DNA of 64,000 nt from Plantago elongata (taxonomy: Eukaryota; Streptophyta; Magnoliopsida; Lamiales; Plantaginaceae), in the NCBI GenBank assembly GCA_036897095.1, contig JAYMSP010000059.1:1-64000 (forward strand). Reading direction: 5' to 3'. Below the pieces are notes generated by a model, which saw only the letters and a program-made list of their open reading frames with translations, did not search any database and was not told where the DNA came from. The translations under genes were made by a program, and so were the position numbers. Numbering within the stretch: position 1 is the first letter of the stretch; every line of letters starts with the position of its first letter. This document shows positions 35,801 through 49,085 of the stretch, in pieces.

Positions 35801-37575
35801 AAAGGCCTAAAGCAAGTATGTCTTTTTATCTTCGCATCACATCCAGATTCATCACTCACTCGTGTATATCTTGCAACTTGCTCATTAGAAATCAAGGCTG
35901 TGATATTGCTATTGAGAAGATAAAATAGATTTCAGGCATTAGACTTGGTAGCATGGCATTCTCCAATCATATTTCTATATGACATAGTTTACAGGGTGTC
36001 ATTCTTTTATTCTCAACTACAATGATAGGACTTGGTAGGATGGCATTCCCCTCCATTTATTTCAAGTTTTCCACTCGTAAAAATAAATAAACGTACAGTA
36101 TATAGACAAAAAAAGAAGAAACATGCCTCATGGTAAAGCTGTTCAGCTCTCAGAGATAATTGATGTTGTTTGCGTGCCCTGAACGAAATTAGAATGCATC
36201 CCACTAACTGTAAACTTGAAGATGGTCAACAAGCTTCATTGAGTATGTGATTAACATAAAGTTTTATGCTGCACTGAACAGTAATATACCAACGGACAAG
36301 CCATCACTAAAAGTAGTATATGCTTGATTATCCACTGCCGGACCGAACAAGTGAGTGGCTTATACTTGTTGACAACTGACTCCGTGCACTTGAATTCCTC
36401 AACACTGAAGTAAGGAGAAGGAAATTATCAAACCATTTGCTGAAGAGAAAAAGGTAACCTCAATACGGAGATACCAAAAGTGTCATACCCATGATTTTCT
36501 CGTCTTGTTTCTAGTGAATTACGGATTGTCTCCATGGCTCTTTGTTTCGCAAGCATGTAAATGGCCTCGTCCGGATCACCACCATAACTATCATTCTTTC
36601 TGTACTCATATAAATCAGTCCAAAGCTCCCCCTCCGAAACCTAATTGAAACATACTTAGATAGTGAATACATGATGCTAGCATTCATTGAGACATTGTTA
36701 CTTCTCATATGGTGTATGGTGGATGAAAGTGCATGGATTCAAGTGTTACGAACCCAAGATTTTCCGATGCCATTGCACAACAATTGCGAGTAAGCTTCAC
36801 AAACTCGGACTTGTACCCATTCAGACTTGCATCATCATAAAAATTCACAAAAACTGGCAACATTAGTCTTACAAAGCTGCACCGCAGCATAAATAACCAT
36901 AGTACAATCAGATAAATAGTAACACTGCTTACAAGCATTTTAGCAACTTGATGAACATGTCCGTCTTCAACACAAACCGTGCCATCATCGGCATCATGAT
37001 GTACGTACCCAGGCTGACATTCTAACTTGCCGCCATAACAGACTCCGTATTCAGGACACGGTCTGCAGTTAAAATAATCATCTGAAACAGCCACAAATGA
37101 CTCAACATAATCAGAGAATACTAACAAAAAAAAAATCAGGTTCGTTCAATTACACATAATTAGAACTAGTAAGGTAACAATTACAACAAATAACGATCCA
37201 TACATAGTAACATAGATTAGTAGAGAAATTGACCAATCCAATAATCGATCGAACTGTGCAATAGTTTAATTTAGGGTAAGGAAAACGAAACCTACCGTAG
37301 AGTTCGTGGTCAGTGGAGGTGCTACTAGTATCGCAGAAAGGGGGCTGATGCTTCTGCGTCTGATTGCTTGATGTTAAGAAGTTACAGATCATTAACACGA
37401 AAGCAGCTACGGTTAAAACGGCGATCAACTGGTATAAGTCCGATTTTGACGAGGGTAGCAGATTTGATGATGGTGGTGAGGAAGGATAGGGTTTATCATT
37501 CTCGTTGTGGCGAGTTTTCTTCTTTCTGCTCCTGCTGCTAGTGCTAGGAGTGGTGTGATCAGGAGGATCGGCCAT
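32825..37575 (-). CDS. Man1/Src1 C-terminal (MSC) domain membrane protein
   Basis: Exons in transcript order are 37296-37575, 36750-37081, 36459-36640, 36290-36404, 36127-36207, 35443-35580, 34352-34439, 33700-33795 and 32825-32829, about 438 residues. A basic N-terminus precedes a membrane segment (LYQLIAVLTVAAFVLMICNF, about residues 46-65). A lumenal Cys-rich part follows (NCRPCPEYGVCYGG) and then a second membrane segment (HILLLVMACPLLVGCILISF). The C-terminal winged-helix MSC domain follows (VCDILEEKPL, ESWVVASWLRDHLLSPKERK, PKLVKGESKVVWEWQ). MSC proteins of fungi and animals (Heh1/Src1, MAN1, LEMD2) sit in the inner nuclear membrane and recruit ESCRT-III. The plant protein has no visible LEM domain, and its role is inferred. 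The fifth intron (36126-35581) needs a GC donor. The last exon is uncertain: it adds only a stop codon. A SINE lies in the 34351-33796 intron. Confidence 0.85.
34034..34121 (+). mobile_element. Short tRNA-derived SINE with intact target-site duplication
   Basis: An 88-bp insert contains a tRNA-like head with box A (GCTTAGTTGGTAAAACGC) and box B (GGGGGTTCGCCACC) and a 3' oligo-A tail. It is bounded by perfect 17-bp direct repeats ATCCTGGTATAATGTGC at 34017-34033 and 34122-34138, the signature of LINE-type retroposition. It sits in an intron of the MSC-domain gene, opposite to that gene's strand. It lacks acceptor-stem pairing and so is not a tRNA gene. Confidence 0.88.
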
Positions 37576-39852
37576 TCGATTGTATTTGCTGCTAACTGGT
37601 TTGTAGCTTCGTCTCCATTATCAGAGTGAGAGATTGTTCGCGTGCTAAATTCAAATAGTTCACAAATACATTTTGACTTAACGTTTTTATTTTATTTTAA
37701 AAACGTCAATAGTAGTTCAAGATTTTAAGCGTCTTGAGTAATTATGTAACTCCGTGTTCAACGACACTAACTTTCAATTAATATTTCACCTCCATAAACT
37801 TCTTCTTATAAAACCTTCGTTACGTGACTTGTTTCAATTTAAAGTTATAAAACAAAACGACAACACTCTTCTTTTTGCTTGTGAAGCATAGGAAAGTATA
37901 GGAATTTGAAGGGAATTTAAAGCTAGGGCTTATAGGTCAACGTCTTGTTATTCCTGCTTCATTTCTTATACAATTTAGGGCGCATATAAATAGAGCAACC
38001 TCTCTAGAATATAATAATTTATTAATAACTCAGCTAGCTCGTTTGAAAATTTAATCAAACTGGCTTATTCGTAAAACCTATCAGCTAATTTTGTGACAGT
38101 TATTCTTCTCAAAGTCAAGTTGGAAGCATGTGGGTTGGATCTGAAGCTTGTTTCAACCCAAAACAGTGCCATTTATGACACTGGGACTCATCTTCTTATA
38201 ATTACGGTAGGGACAACCGGAAGTTGGCCCGTCCATAGTAGCATTTAATCCACGGCCCATTCACTGTTATATGCACCGATCAGCCCACTCCAACCCCACT
38301 GGCTCCACCTTGTTTGACTTTTGTGTTGTGTTTCTTACTCTACTAGTACGCTTATTTCACCATTTCCAATTTTACATAATCACACCCATGATTTCTTTAA
38401 TAATTTGAATTATGGGAAAATTATTAACATCCCACATTTAACCGAATACAATTATATAATTTTGTTTAATTATAATTTTTAAACACGTAAGTTTCGATTT
38501 GCATAACAACACAAAGCAGTAAATTAGTAAGTAGAGTAGAAAGTTTAGGCGGATAAATCAATATTAGCTGGAGAGAAGAAGAAAGAGTTAGAGATGGAGT
38601 AATTCTTCTTCCACCGTCGGTCGTTTCCTTACCTCTCACAACTCCATCAATCATCAAACTCCAATAATAAATTAACAAACACACTAATAAATTCCATTCA
38701 CTCTCACTCTCTTCAACTCGTCACTCTTATAAACTACACTACATCCCAACAGATTTGCCTTGCCTCTCTGTAATCGCATTTCCTTCCATCCCTTTCAAAC
38801 TAATACTAAACCCCCACTCTCTTTACTCATTACAGTGGAGCAGCAAGCAGGCTGTTAAACGGAGTACAAACCACTCAATCGGCAGCAGATGCTTTCACTT
38901 CCCTTTTCATCTTAAGCTTATTTCTTTTTTCAGGTACTTGATCTACTCTTTTCAAGCATATCTTCTTGCTTTCTGACAATCTTAATTGTCGATATTGTTG
39001 ATGATATTAAGTCCCGGATTTGATTTTGCTTGCCGGCCTTTCCATTTTTTTTTTATTGTACTCAACTGTGATTTCATGATTTGATCTTGTGCATACTAGT
39101 ATACTACTACAACTGGTTTGATTGTATGTCTGTAGTGTACCAAAGACACGTTATTTATAGATCATTATAGATAATAGATCTGTTTACCGTAAATAGATGT
39201 GATGCCATTTTGAGGTTGGATTTGGTACCTACATTGATTTATTACTTTTTACAGATTCCTTGTGTACTTGCTACTTAAAGTCGATTTTTTGGATTAGTTG
39301 ACCAGATGTGTTGAAATTTGAATTAAGGTCGGATCAGATCGTGATCCGGGGTATTAACATATGGTGTGGCATTCAAATACCAGTGCTGATTTAAAAAGAA
39401 TCCATTTTTATGTAAATTCTACGATTTTCAAGAGGATCTTTTGTAACTTTCTTCGAGATATATTGTGAGTTGTAACATATAAGCTGTATGTGCAAATCTG
39501 GGGAATGCCGATAATTAGGTGGATACTGGATAGTGGACAGTGGTGTAGTAGTCATTTTTGGGATTGTGCATCTAACCGTTAAAAACGTCTAACATGAGTT
39601 TTTATCCTTTTGTAATACAGTTATCGAATCCATAAACATTGTTTTCTATACCTGGAGTTCCGCATAATTTTTCAAGTCACATTTTGTGATTTAATTAGTT
39701 TCCTGAAAAGTGTAATAAAATTAATTATTGATGCTACTATGTTACGAATGAATGGAACCATTGATTATGATAAGATGACAACCTCGCACTTGCATGTTAT
39801 GGAACTGTCCTACTGACATAGTTTTGTGTAGGGAGGACGATCCATCATATAA
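37576..39852. other. Divergent promoter region between MSC-domain and PMT genes
   Basis: The two flanking genes are transcribed away from each other. The right part has a CT-rich stretch typical of a plant 5'-UTR (38700-38933). It ends in a CAG|GTACTT donor at 38933/38934, followed by an intron of about 0.9 kb whose acceptor is at 39831, 21 bases before the PMT start codon. This strongly suggests a 5'-UTR intron. No other element was recognised. Confidence 0.6.
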
Positions 39853-42800
39853 ATGGCTTCAAAGTATCACCCTCCACCCGGTAGAGGAGGACGCAGTCCA
39901 GTGTCCATCTTTTTTGTTCTTTGCCTCTGCGTTGGCTGTTATTTGTTGGGAGTCTGGCAGAGGAGTGGTTTCGGCAAGGGGGATGGTTTTGCAGTAGAGA
40001 TGAATAAGCAGCAGCAGCAGCCAATTAACTGTGAAATCACTTCCTCCCTGGACTTTGAAAGTCATCATGAATTTGTGGAGCCTGTGGAGTCTTCCCTCCC
40101 CAAAGCCAAACTTATCAAACCATGTGATGTCAAATACACCGACTACACTCCTTGTCACGAGCAGGATCGAGCCATGACCTTCCCTAGAGAAAATATGATT
40201 TACAGAGAAAGGCATTGCCCTCCGCAGAATGAGAAATTGCATTGTTTGATTCCCGCTCCCGAAGGCTATACAAGTCCTTTCCCCTGGCCAAAGAGCCGTG
40301 ACTATGTTTACTATGCCAATGTGCCTTTCAAAAGCTTGACAGTTGAGAAGGCTAACCAGAATTGGGTGGAATATCAGGGTAACGTTTTCAAATTCCCAGG
40401 AGGTGGCACGATGTTTCCTAATGGTGCAGATGCATATATTGATGAGCTTGCATCTGTGATCCCAATTAAAGATGGTTCCGTCCGAACAGCGCTAGACACT
40501 GGCTGTGGAGTATGTTCCTTTTCCTTTCTCATTTATGCTTGTCTTATTAACAAACTGATGAGATCACTTAAACGACACACACAGCCGGTAAATAAAAGCT
40601 TACATATGGAACTCTATATAATGTACATAAGTCAAGTACACATTTCCGTAGGTAATTCATTCCACTAAGACTGTAAATGTTGATCATTCTTGATAGTATA
40701 TTGACAGATTAAGAAACATGCAGAATGCACCTTTAGGCAAATTCACATTGTCTACTCTTTAAAACACAAAAATAATCGCCCATTTTGTTAGATGCCAAAA
40801 ACATAAATTAAGTGAATATACCAGACCTAAGGGTTGAGAAACTTGATAGTTACACCGCCTTTCAGTGTGTGACTTTGGTTTCATGACCCCATTTCATATG
40901 GAGGTTTCTAGTAAAATATTAAAGATGTAATGCATTAGCTTGAATTACATAAGAACACTTCCTTTTTCTTTTTGTGATTAGCTTCTAAACTAGTTATTCT
41001 AATTTCTACCAGGTGGCCAGTTGGGGTGCTTACATGCTGAAGAGAAATGTACTAGCAATGTCATTTGCACCGAGAGACAATCACGAGGCACAAGTGCAAT
41101 TTGCATTGGAGCGAGGTGTGCCTGCTATTATTGGTGTTCTTGGCTCAATACAACTTCCCTTTCCATCTAGAGCATTTGACATGGCACAGTGCTCAAGGTG
41201 CCTCATTCCATGGGCGGCCAATGGTATGTCATCACAGCTTCTTAGATAACCACATGTTACATTGATATTGGTTCTATACTTTTAATTACAAAGATGCAAC
41301 GGACAATTCATTTTTTCAAAATTATCATTTTCAATAAGTAGCAAGTATCATGACAGTATTATGTAAAGGAAGATGCTACTCACATGCAATTTTCAGATAG
41401 CAAATGTCGTCTATGAGATCAACACATGTTTTGCTGTATTGAACAGCATGTTGGTTTCCTCGTTCTATTTATTAAGAGCAAGTGTGTTTCATCTGTGCAA
41501 CTCCTAGTGCCCAAGTTAAAGAGGTTTCTCCAATTTTTCAGAGGGCATGTACTTAATGGAGGTAGATCGAGTTCTAAGACCTGGTGGACACTGGATCTTA
41601 TCTGGTCCTCCAATCAATTGGAAGACGTACTATAAAACGTGGAAAAGGACCAAGGAAGACCTGAAGGCTGAGCAGTCAAGGATCGAGGAGTTGGCTGAAT
41701 CTCTCTGCTGGGAGAAGAAGTACGAGAAAGGAGACATTGCCATTTGGAGGAAAAAAGATAATACCAAGTCTTGCAGAAGGAAATCTACTAATTATTGCCC
41801 GACATCAGATGCTGATAATGTGTGGTAAGAAGCCACATCTATTCATTCTCCTGTCATGATTTGTACTAACCCATTTATTATGAGGCAACATAATCATATG
41901 TTTAGCTTCTGAAAAGTATCACCAAAATCTTGTTTTGCTAACCACAGTACGTGTGTCTTGAGCTTAGTTTCAAGGAATTTATAGCTCTTGGGACATTAGA
42001 TGGTGTAAAAAATGAAACTAGATATTATAACCCTTTGCTCATTTTTTTTTTCCAGCACAAGGTGACATAGGATTGTCTGTTATACATGGGGCTCTTCCTG
42101 AGAACCATACAACTACACCAATCTCTTTGATGTTTGATCACTAAAAAAAATAAAATCAACACAAAGAAAAGGGGTAGATAGAGATTTCAGGAAGGGATGA
42201 TTTTATGTGATATTATAAATTATAATCTGCATATGATGAGCATTCTCTGTTTCTTTTTTTTAGGTATAAGAACATGGACGTATGTGTAACTCCCTACCCA
42301 GAGGTTGAGAGTAATGACGAAGTTGCTGGAGGAAAGCTGAAAAAGTTTCCAGCACGGCTTTTTGCCATCCCACCTAGAGTAGCCAGTGGCGAAGTTCCTG
42401 GAGTCACATCTGAATCTTATCAAGAAGACAATAAGCTTTGGAAGAAACATGTTGTTGAATACAAAAGGATTGTAAGATTACTTGGTACCACTAGGTATCG
42501 AAACATTATGGATATGAACGCAGGCCTTGGCAGTTTTGCTGCAGCTTTGGAGTCACGAAAGTTGTGGGTGATGAATGTTGTGCCCACTATTGCTGAGAAA
42601 ACTCTTGGTGTCGTTTATGAGAGAGGGTTGATTGGCATTTATCATGACTGGTAACTCCTTATACTTTTATGCATTTAACATTATTCAGAGGTGCAGTGTG
42701 TAAATATTACCATGTCAAGGATTCAAAACTGTAGCTTCAATGTTGTATATTAATTAGTTGATTCCAGCTCAAATGAAGGCTTATATATAATATTCTGCTT

Positions 42801-43335
42801 TTGTGTAGGTGCGAAGGTTTCTCCACTTATCCAAGGACTTATGATCTCATTCATGCTAACAGAGTATTCACCTTATACGAGGACAAGTAAGTCACAATTC
42901 CTTGAATATTCACTTCTCTTCTCCTCAACGACTTGTAAAACTGTTGTCATCGAGTTGAAAACATGAAGTCATGAACTAGTCTTTTGCTGATAAGCACATC
43001 GTGCCAGTTACTCGATTAGTTTTTTTGGCTTTTATTCTTTCATGAGTGCAGTATGTGCAGCGTATGATTAAGTTGGGTTTTCATTTTTTCCCTCAATAAC
43101 CAGGTGTGACTTTGAAGACATGCTCCTGGAAATGGATCGCATATTAAGGCCTGAAGGTTCAGTGATCGTGCGAGATGGAGTAGAGGTCTTGAATAAGGTT
43201 ATGAAAATAGCCAGAGGCATGAGATGGGATATAAAAATGTTGGATCACGAGGATGGACCTTTAGTACCAGAGAAAATATTGGTCGTGGTCAAGCAATACT
43301 GGGTTGGTTCAGGCAACAGCACCTCTGCTGAATAA
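39853..43335 (+). CDS. Probable Golgi methyltransferase, QUA2-like PMT family (DUF248)
   Basis: Exons 39853-40509, 41013-41223, 41542-41824, 42264-42650, 42809-42886 and 43104-43335 give 615 residues, in line with PMT2-type members as I remember them. It is a type II membrane protein: a short cytosolic N-terminus, a membrane anchor ([18 protein letters not shown], about residues 17-34) and a lumenal catalytic part. The SAM-binding core is [16 protein letters not shown] (about residue 212 onward). Further family blocks are [88 protein letters not shown] and [12 protein letters not shown]. Family members methyl-esterify homogalacturonan or related wall polysaccharides in the Golgi (shown for QUA2 and relatives, inferred here). 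It resembles the PMT2/PMT14-18 branch most. A 5'-UTR intron is likely (38934-39831). Confidence 0.93.
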
Positions 43336-44724
43336 TAAATCAAGAAAGATTGAAAATTAAAACCCGGACTAGCTAGCTTATTGTTATTGGTTTTTATTCT
43401 CCTATAGATGGTAATGGTGAATGGTGATAGTATTGTTATGTGATGAAGCAAAGGTTAGCCAGTAATAGGTGATGGAATATTTCCACTTAATGCTTTTGTT
43501 TTTTGTGGTATCGATCTTTTACATTTGAGCAACTGTATCTAATTTATTGGACCCTGATAGATAAATATTTAATGAATGAACACACGTACGCAAGTATGTA
43601 CGTATCTTTGGGTCATGGAGAAAAGCATTTGCTGGTAGTTTCGATCGTATTAGACTAACGCAGTTTCTTGCTTACCAACTAATAGTTCATCTTTGATTTT
43701 CCCAATGGAGTATTACACATGAGTCGAGATTTATCAAGGCTCAACTCGTTAAGTTTCAATGTATGTTCTTTTGACAATGTATTCAAATAATGGATTAAGC
43801 TAGTGCATTGTTTTGTTAACTGCCACATTATGTCTCAAGTGGATTTATGAATACAGATTTACCAATGGCTTTAACTGGAAGGGAACTATTACTTGTGCGA
43901 AAGCGGTTACACGAAGAGCGATGGTCTCCTGACACTGTATGAAGGATTGAAGGTAGGAGATATCATCTTGAAGAATCAGGTGAATCTGGTTCTTGTGACT
44001 TACAAGGGTACTTTAACATGCAATGCTTATTTTTGTTACTACTGCGAGTTTTGTTGTTTGAACTTGCATTCTGAGAAGAGGTCTAATATTTTCATATACT
44101 GTGCCAAGAACCAACACAGGACCCAAGGACGTGTTCTTGGGAAATGAACGTAGACCCCTGATTCGAACATAACAGGCCGGGCGACCAATTCGCACCAAAA
44201 TGAACCTAGATTATCATAAGAGACAGACAGTATATAGTTTAATACCAGTAGCCAAGAAGCTAAGAATGAGAGGGGGTTGGTTTATCACTTGAGACAGGTG
44301 GAGGCAAACGATTGGATGCCAATAGAAAGGCACCCTGATCTTTGGTAGGGACTATAGAATGAACTAGGGGAGGAGAATTTTGGAGTGGATTAATTTTATT
44401 ATCTATGGAGTGGATTGTTTGAACTTTGAACCAGATAAATAAAATAAAATTAAAAAGGCTGTGCAAATGCCACGCCATCAATCTCTGTTATCCTGATTAC
44501 TTGAAACGAGTGGTTTTCCTGGAATTCATTAATCTGTGCATTTTTTGAGCTGCATCTGTATGTGAAATAAACTTTCACCATCTATCGAGATTGAGTAACC
44601 AACAAAAAATCTAAGTGGACACAACGTATGTATGTATGTATGTATGTAAATAGGTTGGTCATATATACACATTCTTGTTTGTAACCACTGAGTAATTAAT
44701 CTTTCTTTTGATAGCAGATTAAGC
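43336..44724. other. Spacer between PMT and CURT1 genes
   Basis: PMT 3'-UTR followed by AT-rich spacer and the CURT1 promoter. The open frames at 43893-44147 and 44260-44481 have no family resemblance and no splice support. A (TATG)n repeat at about 44628-44648 lies some 75-95 bases before the CURT1 start codon. I see no other element. Confidence 0.55.
44628..44648. repeat. (TATG)n microsatellite upstream of CURT1
   Basis: Five tandem TATG units just upstream of the CURT1 start, probably in the leader or proximal promoter. Confidence 0.85.
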
Positions 44725-45844
44725 ATGGCCTCAACTGCAGCCACACTTTCTATTACTGCTGCGGCAGTTTCTTCGCCCTCCGTCTCGGACTCTGCAGTTA
44801 ACGGCAAGACTTCTCCGCAATGTGTCTCTTTGCCATCACTCCCTCCGCTGCTGCCTAACTCCCACAACCGCCACTCAAAGACTACCACCTATTGTTAGTT
44901 CCTCTACTACTAGTTTATATATAGTACTCATTCATTATAAGGACAAACTAACGGATTGTTATTTATCGTTCTTGTTTAGGCCGGAAGCTAGCCCGGAATG
45001 TTGTTGCCATGGCTACTACCAGTACTGGAGAGGCACCTCCAGCAACAACAACAACTGAAGTTGTCGAATCCACCGAGACTCCTGAGATTCTCAAAACAAT
45101 CCAACAAACTGTACGTATGCTACACGATTATTTTAGATAAAGAGAGACGTTCGCAAGTAACTTGATTTGCTTAAGGAAGTTGCAAGCAAGCTAGTACAAC
45201 TACATAATAGTTTCATTATATTGTAGCTTATATATAGTTGTTTCATCTCATGTAGTGGGAAAAAGTTGAAGACAAGTATGCAGTAAGTTCTCTAGCTGCT
45301 GCTGGAGGAATTGCCCTCATTGGAGCAGCCGGAATGATATCTGTATGTACCATAAGCTTTGATGACTGAACGATTAAATTCCCCATATAAGTGTTCTTGA
45401 TTGTTTCTGATGGTGTCACCATATATGCATGTTTACAGGCTATTGACAAGCTTCCACTAGTACCTGGTGTTCTTGAGCTCGTAGGAATTGGATATTCCGG
45501 AGTGAGTAATACTGAACACAATTCTATTGTTTGACAAAAATAAGATAGAACTGAAGCAGCAGCAGCTTAATGTATCATGAATAAGTAGCATCCACTCGTT
45601 GCATTGCTTTTGAATACTTCCATCCCTGATCGATGCATTACTAACTAGCTGTTTGTTGATGCAGTGGTTTGCTTACCGGAACCTAGTTAACAAGCCAGAC
45701 AGGTACATACTGAATTAAAGAAGCTTTATTTAGCTCTAGTAGAGATAAGTCTGAACTTCTGGTTGCTGATATTCATAATATTTCAGGGATTGCTTGATTG
45801 AGAAGATCAAATCCACATACAGCAACATAATTGGTACCAGCTAG
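44725..45844 (+). CDS. CURT1B: CURT1 thylakoid curvature protein, CURT1B-like, chloroplast
   Basis: Exons 44725-44893, 44980-45110, 45256-45342, 45439-45501, 45665-45702 and 45787-45844 give 181 residues in consistent phase. A Ser/Thr-rich transit peptide (MASTAATLSITAAAVSSPSV) probably ends near RNVVAMA. The mature part has an acidic stretch and then the CAAD-type domain. That domain has two membrane helices (SLAAAGGIALIGAAGMISAI and VPGVLELVGIGYSGWFAYRN) flanked by amphipathic ends, and finishes LVNKPDRDCLIEKIKSTYSN. CURT1 proteins oligomerise at grana margins and bend thylakoid membranes (established in Arabidopsis). The B-isoform call rests on overall resemblance and on the neighbourhood. 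Convergent with the next gene. Confidence 0.92.
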
Positions 45845-46764
45845 TTGAAGACTCACAAGGCAAAGCAACTCATCAATAATTGAACATGGATCCATCCTAT
45901 AGCGGAAACATAAATGTAATAATGTATATGTTTTTACTACTCATGAGATTTATCCATATGCTTGTATTCCTCTACTTGTTTTAATTTGTGGAATCACTCT
46001 AACCAAATATTTTGGTTAAAATTATTCCAAGTCTTTCATCCAGGCTACTTTATGTGTACATACAATTGTTATCTTAAGGTTCAGTTCCATTCTTGATGCC
46101 ATCTCATGGTCAGAAGTTAAATGAAACTGGAGATGGATGAATGTTTAGAACACACTAATTTTGTGCTAATTCACTTCCATGTTTTGTACCAAATCATCTT
46201 ATATAGATCTGCTGCAAAACATAAGATACATAACATATTGTAGGAATATATGGGAATTAAGGTAATGCATAAATTTTCCGCCATGATATTGTAAACCTCA
46301 CCGCTCACATAAATGTTGGCACAAACACTGCTAAACTAGTAAAAAGAAATTTGTACCAATATCTAGGAAGAAGCTGAGAGAAGTTGGGAAACAGACAGCT
46401 TCATAATTGGAACATAAACGCCTGACTTGATTATACTGTGCGAAAATGGAAGTATGAAGCCTGTAATCTGTGAAGTTAAAACAATTATAGAGAAACCAAA
46501 CATACCAACACAACAGGTACATTTTATTGATTTATTAAGCTTGTTTACAGAACCATACAACTGGTTACATACATCCTACCCATTGGGTTGTGGAGAAGAC
46601 TCCAACAACTAACTAGCTGCTTTTCACATATTATACATTGGAAAACAGTATATAACTCGAAGAACTAGGAAAAAGAAAAGAACATTTCAGTACACTGATA
46701 AACATATATATCAGATCTGTGTGTATGAAAAAACTCTGGCGCAGACAAGTGAACTTTATACGAA
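45845..46764. other. Convergent 3' spacer between CURT1 and DUF4079 genes
   Basis: About 0.9 kb holding the 3'-UTRs of two convergent genes. The short open frames on both strands near 46330-46610 are chance frames. No repeat or RNA gene seen. Confidence 0.65.
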
Positions 46765-48732
46765 TCAAGGCCATTTGGTAAACTCAAATACTTTGAAAAC
46801 AATATCGAGTCCTGTAGGGATCTGCCAGACGAAGAGGAGTACATTGAGCCCATTCAATGCAATGTGAAGATTTCTTGCAGTTTCATTTCCCTTCTGCATC
46901 GGAGGCACTAATGCCGCTGCTGCTGCCCATAGGATCGTTATGGCTGTTTCAAATGCAAGAGATAACCATAATAAGCGCATTATAATTTGACTGTACTAGC
47001 ATGCAGAGTGGAAACTAATATGCTTCAAATGCTCATATTGGATCATACCCCAAGTTCTGCATTCTGCACATCTACATACATTTTCGATTAGGCCTAAATA
47101 TAGAATTGGTTGCGAAGTCTCAAGATTGTCCCAAATGTTTGTGCTTTGTACAATTCTTAAATACGGTGAAGTACATTGTTCACAGACTTTATGTTACCAG
47201 TCCAGATGTGCTATATAAACCTAATTACATCAGTTTAACGACAGTCTAGCCAAAGTAAATAGAGAAGTGTGAGCATGTTTTGCTTGATAGGCATTGAAAT
47301 GCATAACAAGTATGTCCCTTTTAGGATGTTGATAACAGAAGCTAGTGATTAGCAGTTGACTACAATATTACCTGCCCCAGCATACAAGTGAGGTCCGGGG
47401 AATAGCTTTCCAGTCCTGAGATATGTATTGACCCCTCCAAACACCGATTCAAGCACCCCAAAACCGAGCAATATGGAACCAGCATTGAAGTGTTTGTCTC
47501 TGTATGAACCCTTGATCAGTTCTTTTCTTTCCTGAATCCCACAAGGTCAATTGAAAGACAAAGTAAGGAGATAGATGATAGATAGATACGTTCCACAGTC
47601 CCGAAAAGTTAAGCCTAACGAAGAGCATTGATTCGTTGATTGATAATGCAAACCTCAGTAAGTTGTTGGATCTTGGTTTCAAGAGGGGATGGAGGTCCAG
47701 CAGGGGCAGGGTTACCATCTGGGGTGACGGCAACCGCAGGCTTAACAACCTGCTTCTTGAGGTCGTTAATATCGTCCTGCACTGTTCTCACTCTCCTCCA
47801 TTGCCAACCAAGATAACCAGCATACAATGTGTACAAGAAGAGACCAGTCATTGCAAGTGGATGGATCAATGCAAAAGACCTGCCTTCAAAAATCCCATAC
47901 TCACCTCCAGCAGCAAGTGCATCCTATTTCATTAATCAATACATTATCTCATCATCAGCAGCAACAGTTAAAAAAAATCACATCTTTTTTGCACTAGTCA
48001 ATCAGAAAGGCATATTATAAGTATTATAACCTGACAACTTACAATAATATGAAATCCTCAGAAAACATACCATAAGCTACTAAAAAAACAAAACTTCTTC
48101 TAAACGCACAACACCAATGTTCTCATAAAGACTTACTCAGCTGCATTTGCAAAGAGGGCTCAGTTTAAACTATTCATAAGAACTATTTCTACTAAGTTCA
48201 TCATAGTGAAGCGTTCGTCCCTTAAAATTTGAAAAAAAATAAATATTTATAGGAAATATTTTCGATAAATTTAGCCTTCGCCCCCAACCTCGGAAATAAG
48301 ACCATACATATAATTTCGCCCCGAACTTAAAATCCTGGGTCCGTCCCGAATCACAGTAACCGAAGGCTATGCAAACATGCAGTAAAAAATTTTGTTGGGA
48401 GCATCACTTGTTCTCTCGGTTCTTATTAATAAAATTTTGGACGTTTCAAAAAAAAAAAATGCAGTAAAATTAAAGAGAAAAGTTGAAAAAGGACATGCCT
48501 GGATATCAAGAAAGAAAGGCAATGTGAGCGCTCCAGCAGCAAGTGGGAGAGGTTTGATGAATGTGGGGGGGAATGGCAGTGGTGTTTGATTAAGAAGTAC
48601 TAGTTCTTGAGGTTGCTTTTTAGTAGTAGGATGAAGTGGGATTTGGGGGATTTGATGAGATGTAGTTGATGGAAGCTGATTATTGACAGCAAATCTTAAG
48701 AAGCTGCTGCTTCCACTGAGTGTGCTCGCCAT
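46765..48732 (-). CDS. Chloroplast DUF4079-family membrane protein
   Basis: Exons in transcript order are 48499-48732, 47654-47923, 47372-47531 and 46765-46943, giving 280 residues. I chose the ATG at 48732 (MASTLSGSSSFLRFAV) because it begins a typical plastid transit peptide. An in-frame ATG 35 codons upstream (48837) would put an untypical acidic-basic extension before it. The mature part has several membrane helices (SFALIHPLAMTGLFLYTLYA, AAITILWAAAAALVPPM, HIALNGLNVLLFVWQIPTGL), a basic loop WQWRRVRT, and a coiled stretch ending KIQQLTEERKELI. Members occur in cyanobacteria and plastids, and their function is unknown. The first intron (48498-47924) needs a GC donor: CAG|GCATGT. Shifting to the nearest GT would create a stop at the junction. 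Confidence 0.88.
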
Positions 48733-48869
48733 ACTCTGCTTCTCTGTATTCTTGTCAAGAATTGAGTTGAGAGAGGTGACTGACTGTTTGGTGGTGTTGT
48801 TTCTTTCTTTCAAAGATGATAAGGAAGGTGAGGACAACTTCTTCCCACTTCACACCCACTAAAACTCTA

Positions 48870-49085
48870 CTTTTAAACGCGATGCGGGTTTAAGTTTTTA
48901 GTTCATTTTAATATCTATCTAACGGATTATGGGTGTTATGGATTTAAGTTAATTATTAAATGTTGCGGGTTTAACACGCATACCCAACCCTTAAAAATAT
49001 TGCCGGTTCGGGTTTCAAAACCCATAAATGATCTTGGGTTTATCCTCACGATATTTTTAGTATCGGGTTGAATTCCAACCCATTT
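48870..49085. repeat. Degenerate GGGTTT/AACCC-rich repeat
   Basis: Clustered 'gcgggttt', 'acccaaccc', 'cgggtttcaaaaccc' and 'aacccattt' units with inverted copies. The pattern resembles common low-copy transposon-derived repeats in dicots. No terminal structure could be fixed. Confidence 0.35.

Noticed and set aside
39859-40242. 127-codon minus-strand frame opposite PMT exon 1
   Set aside because: It is the antisense shadow of a strongly conserved coding exon.
48733-48837. Upstream in-frame ATG of the DUF4079 gene at 48837
   Set aside because: The extension does not look like a transit peptide, while the ATG at 48732 begins a typical one. Kept as an alternative only.
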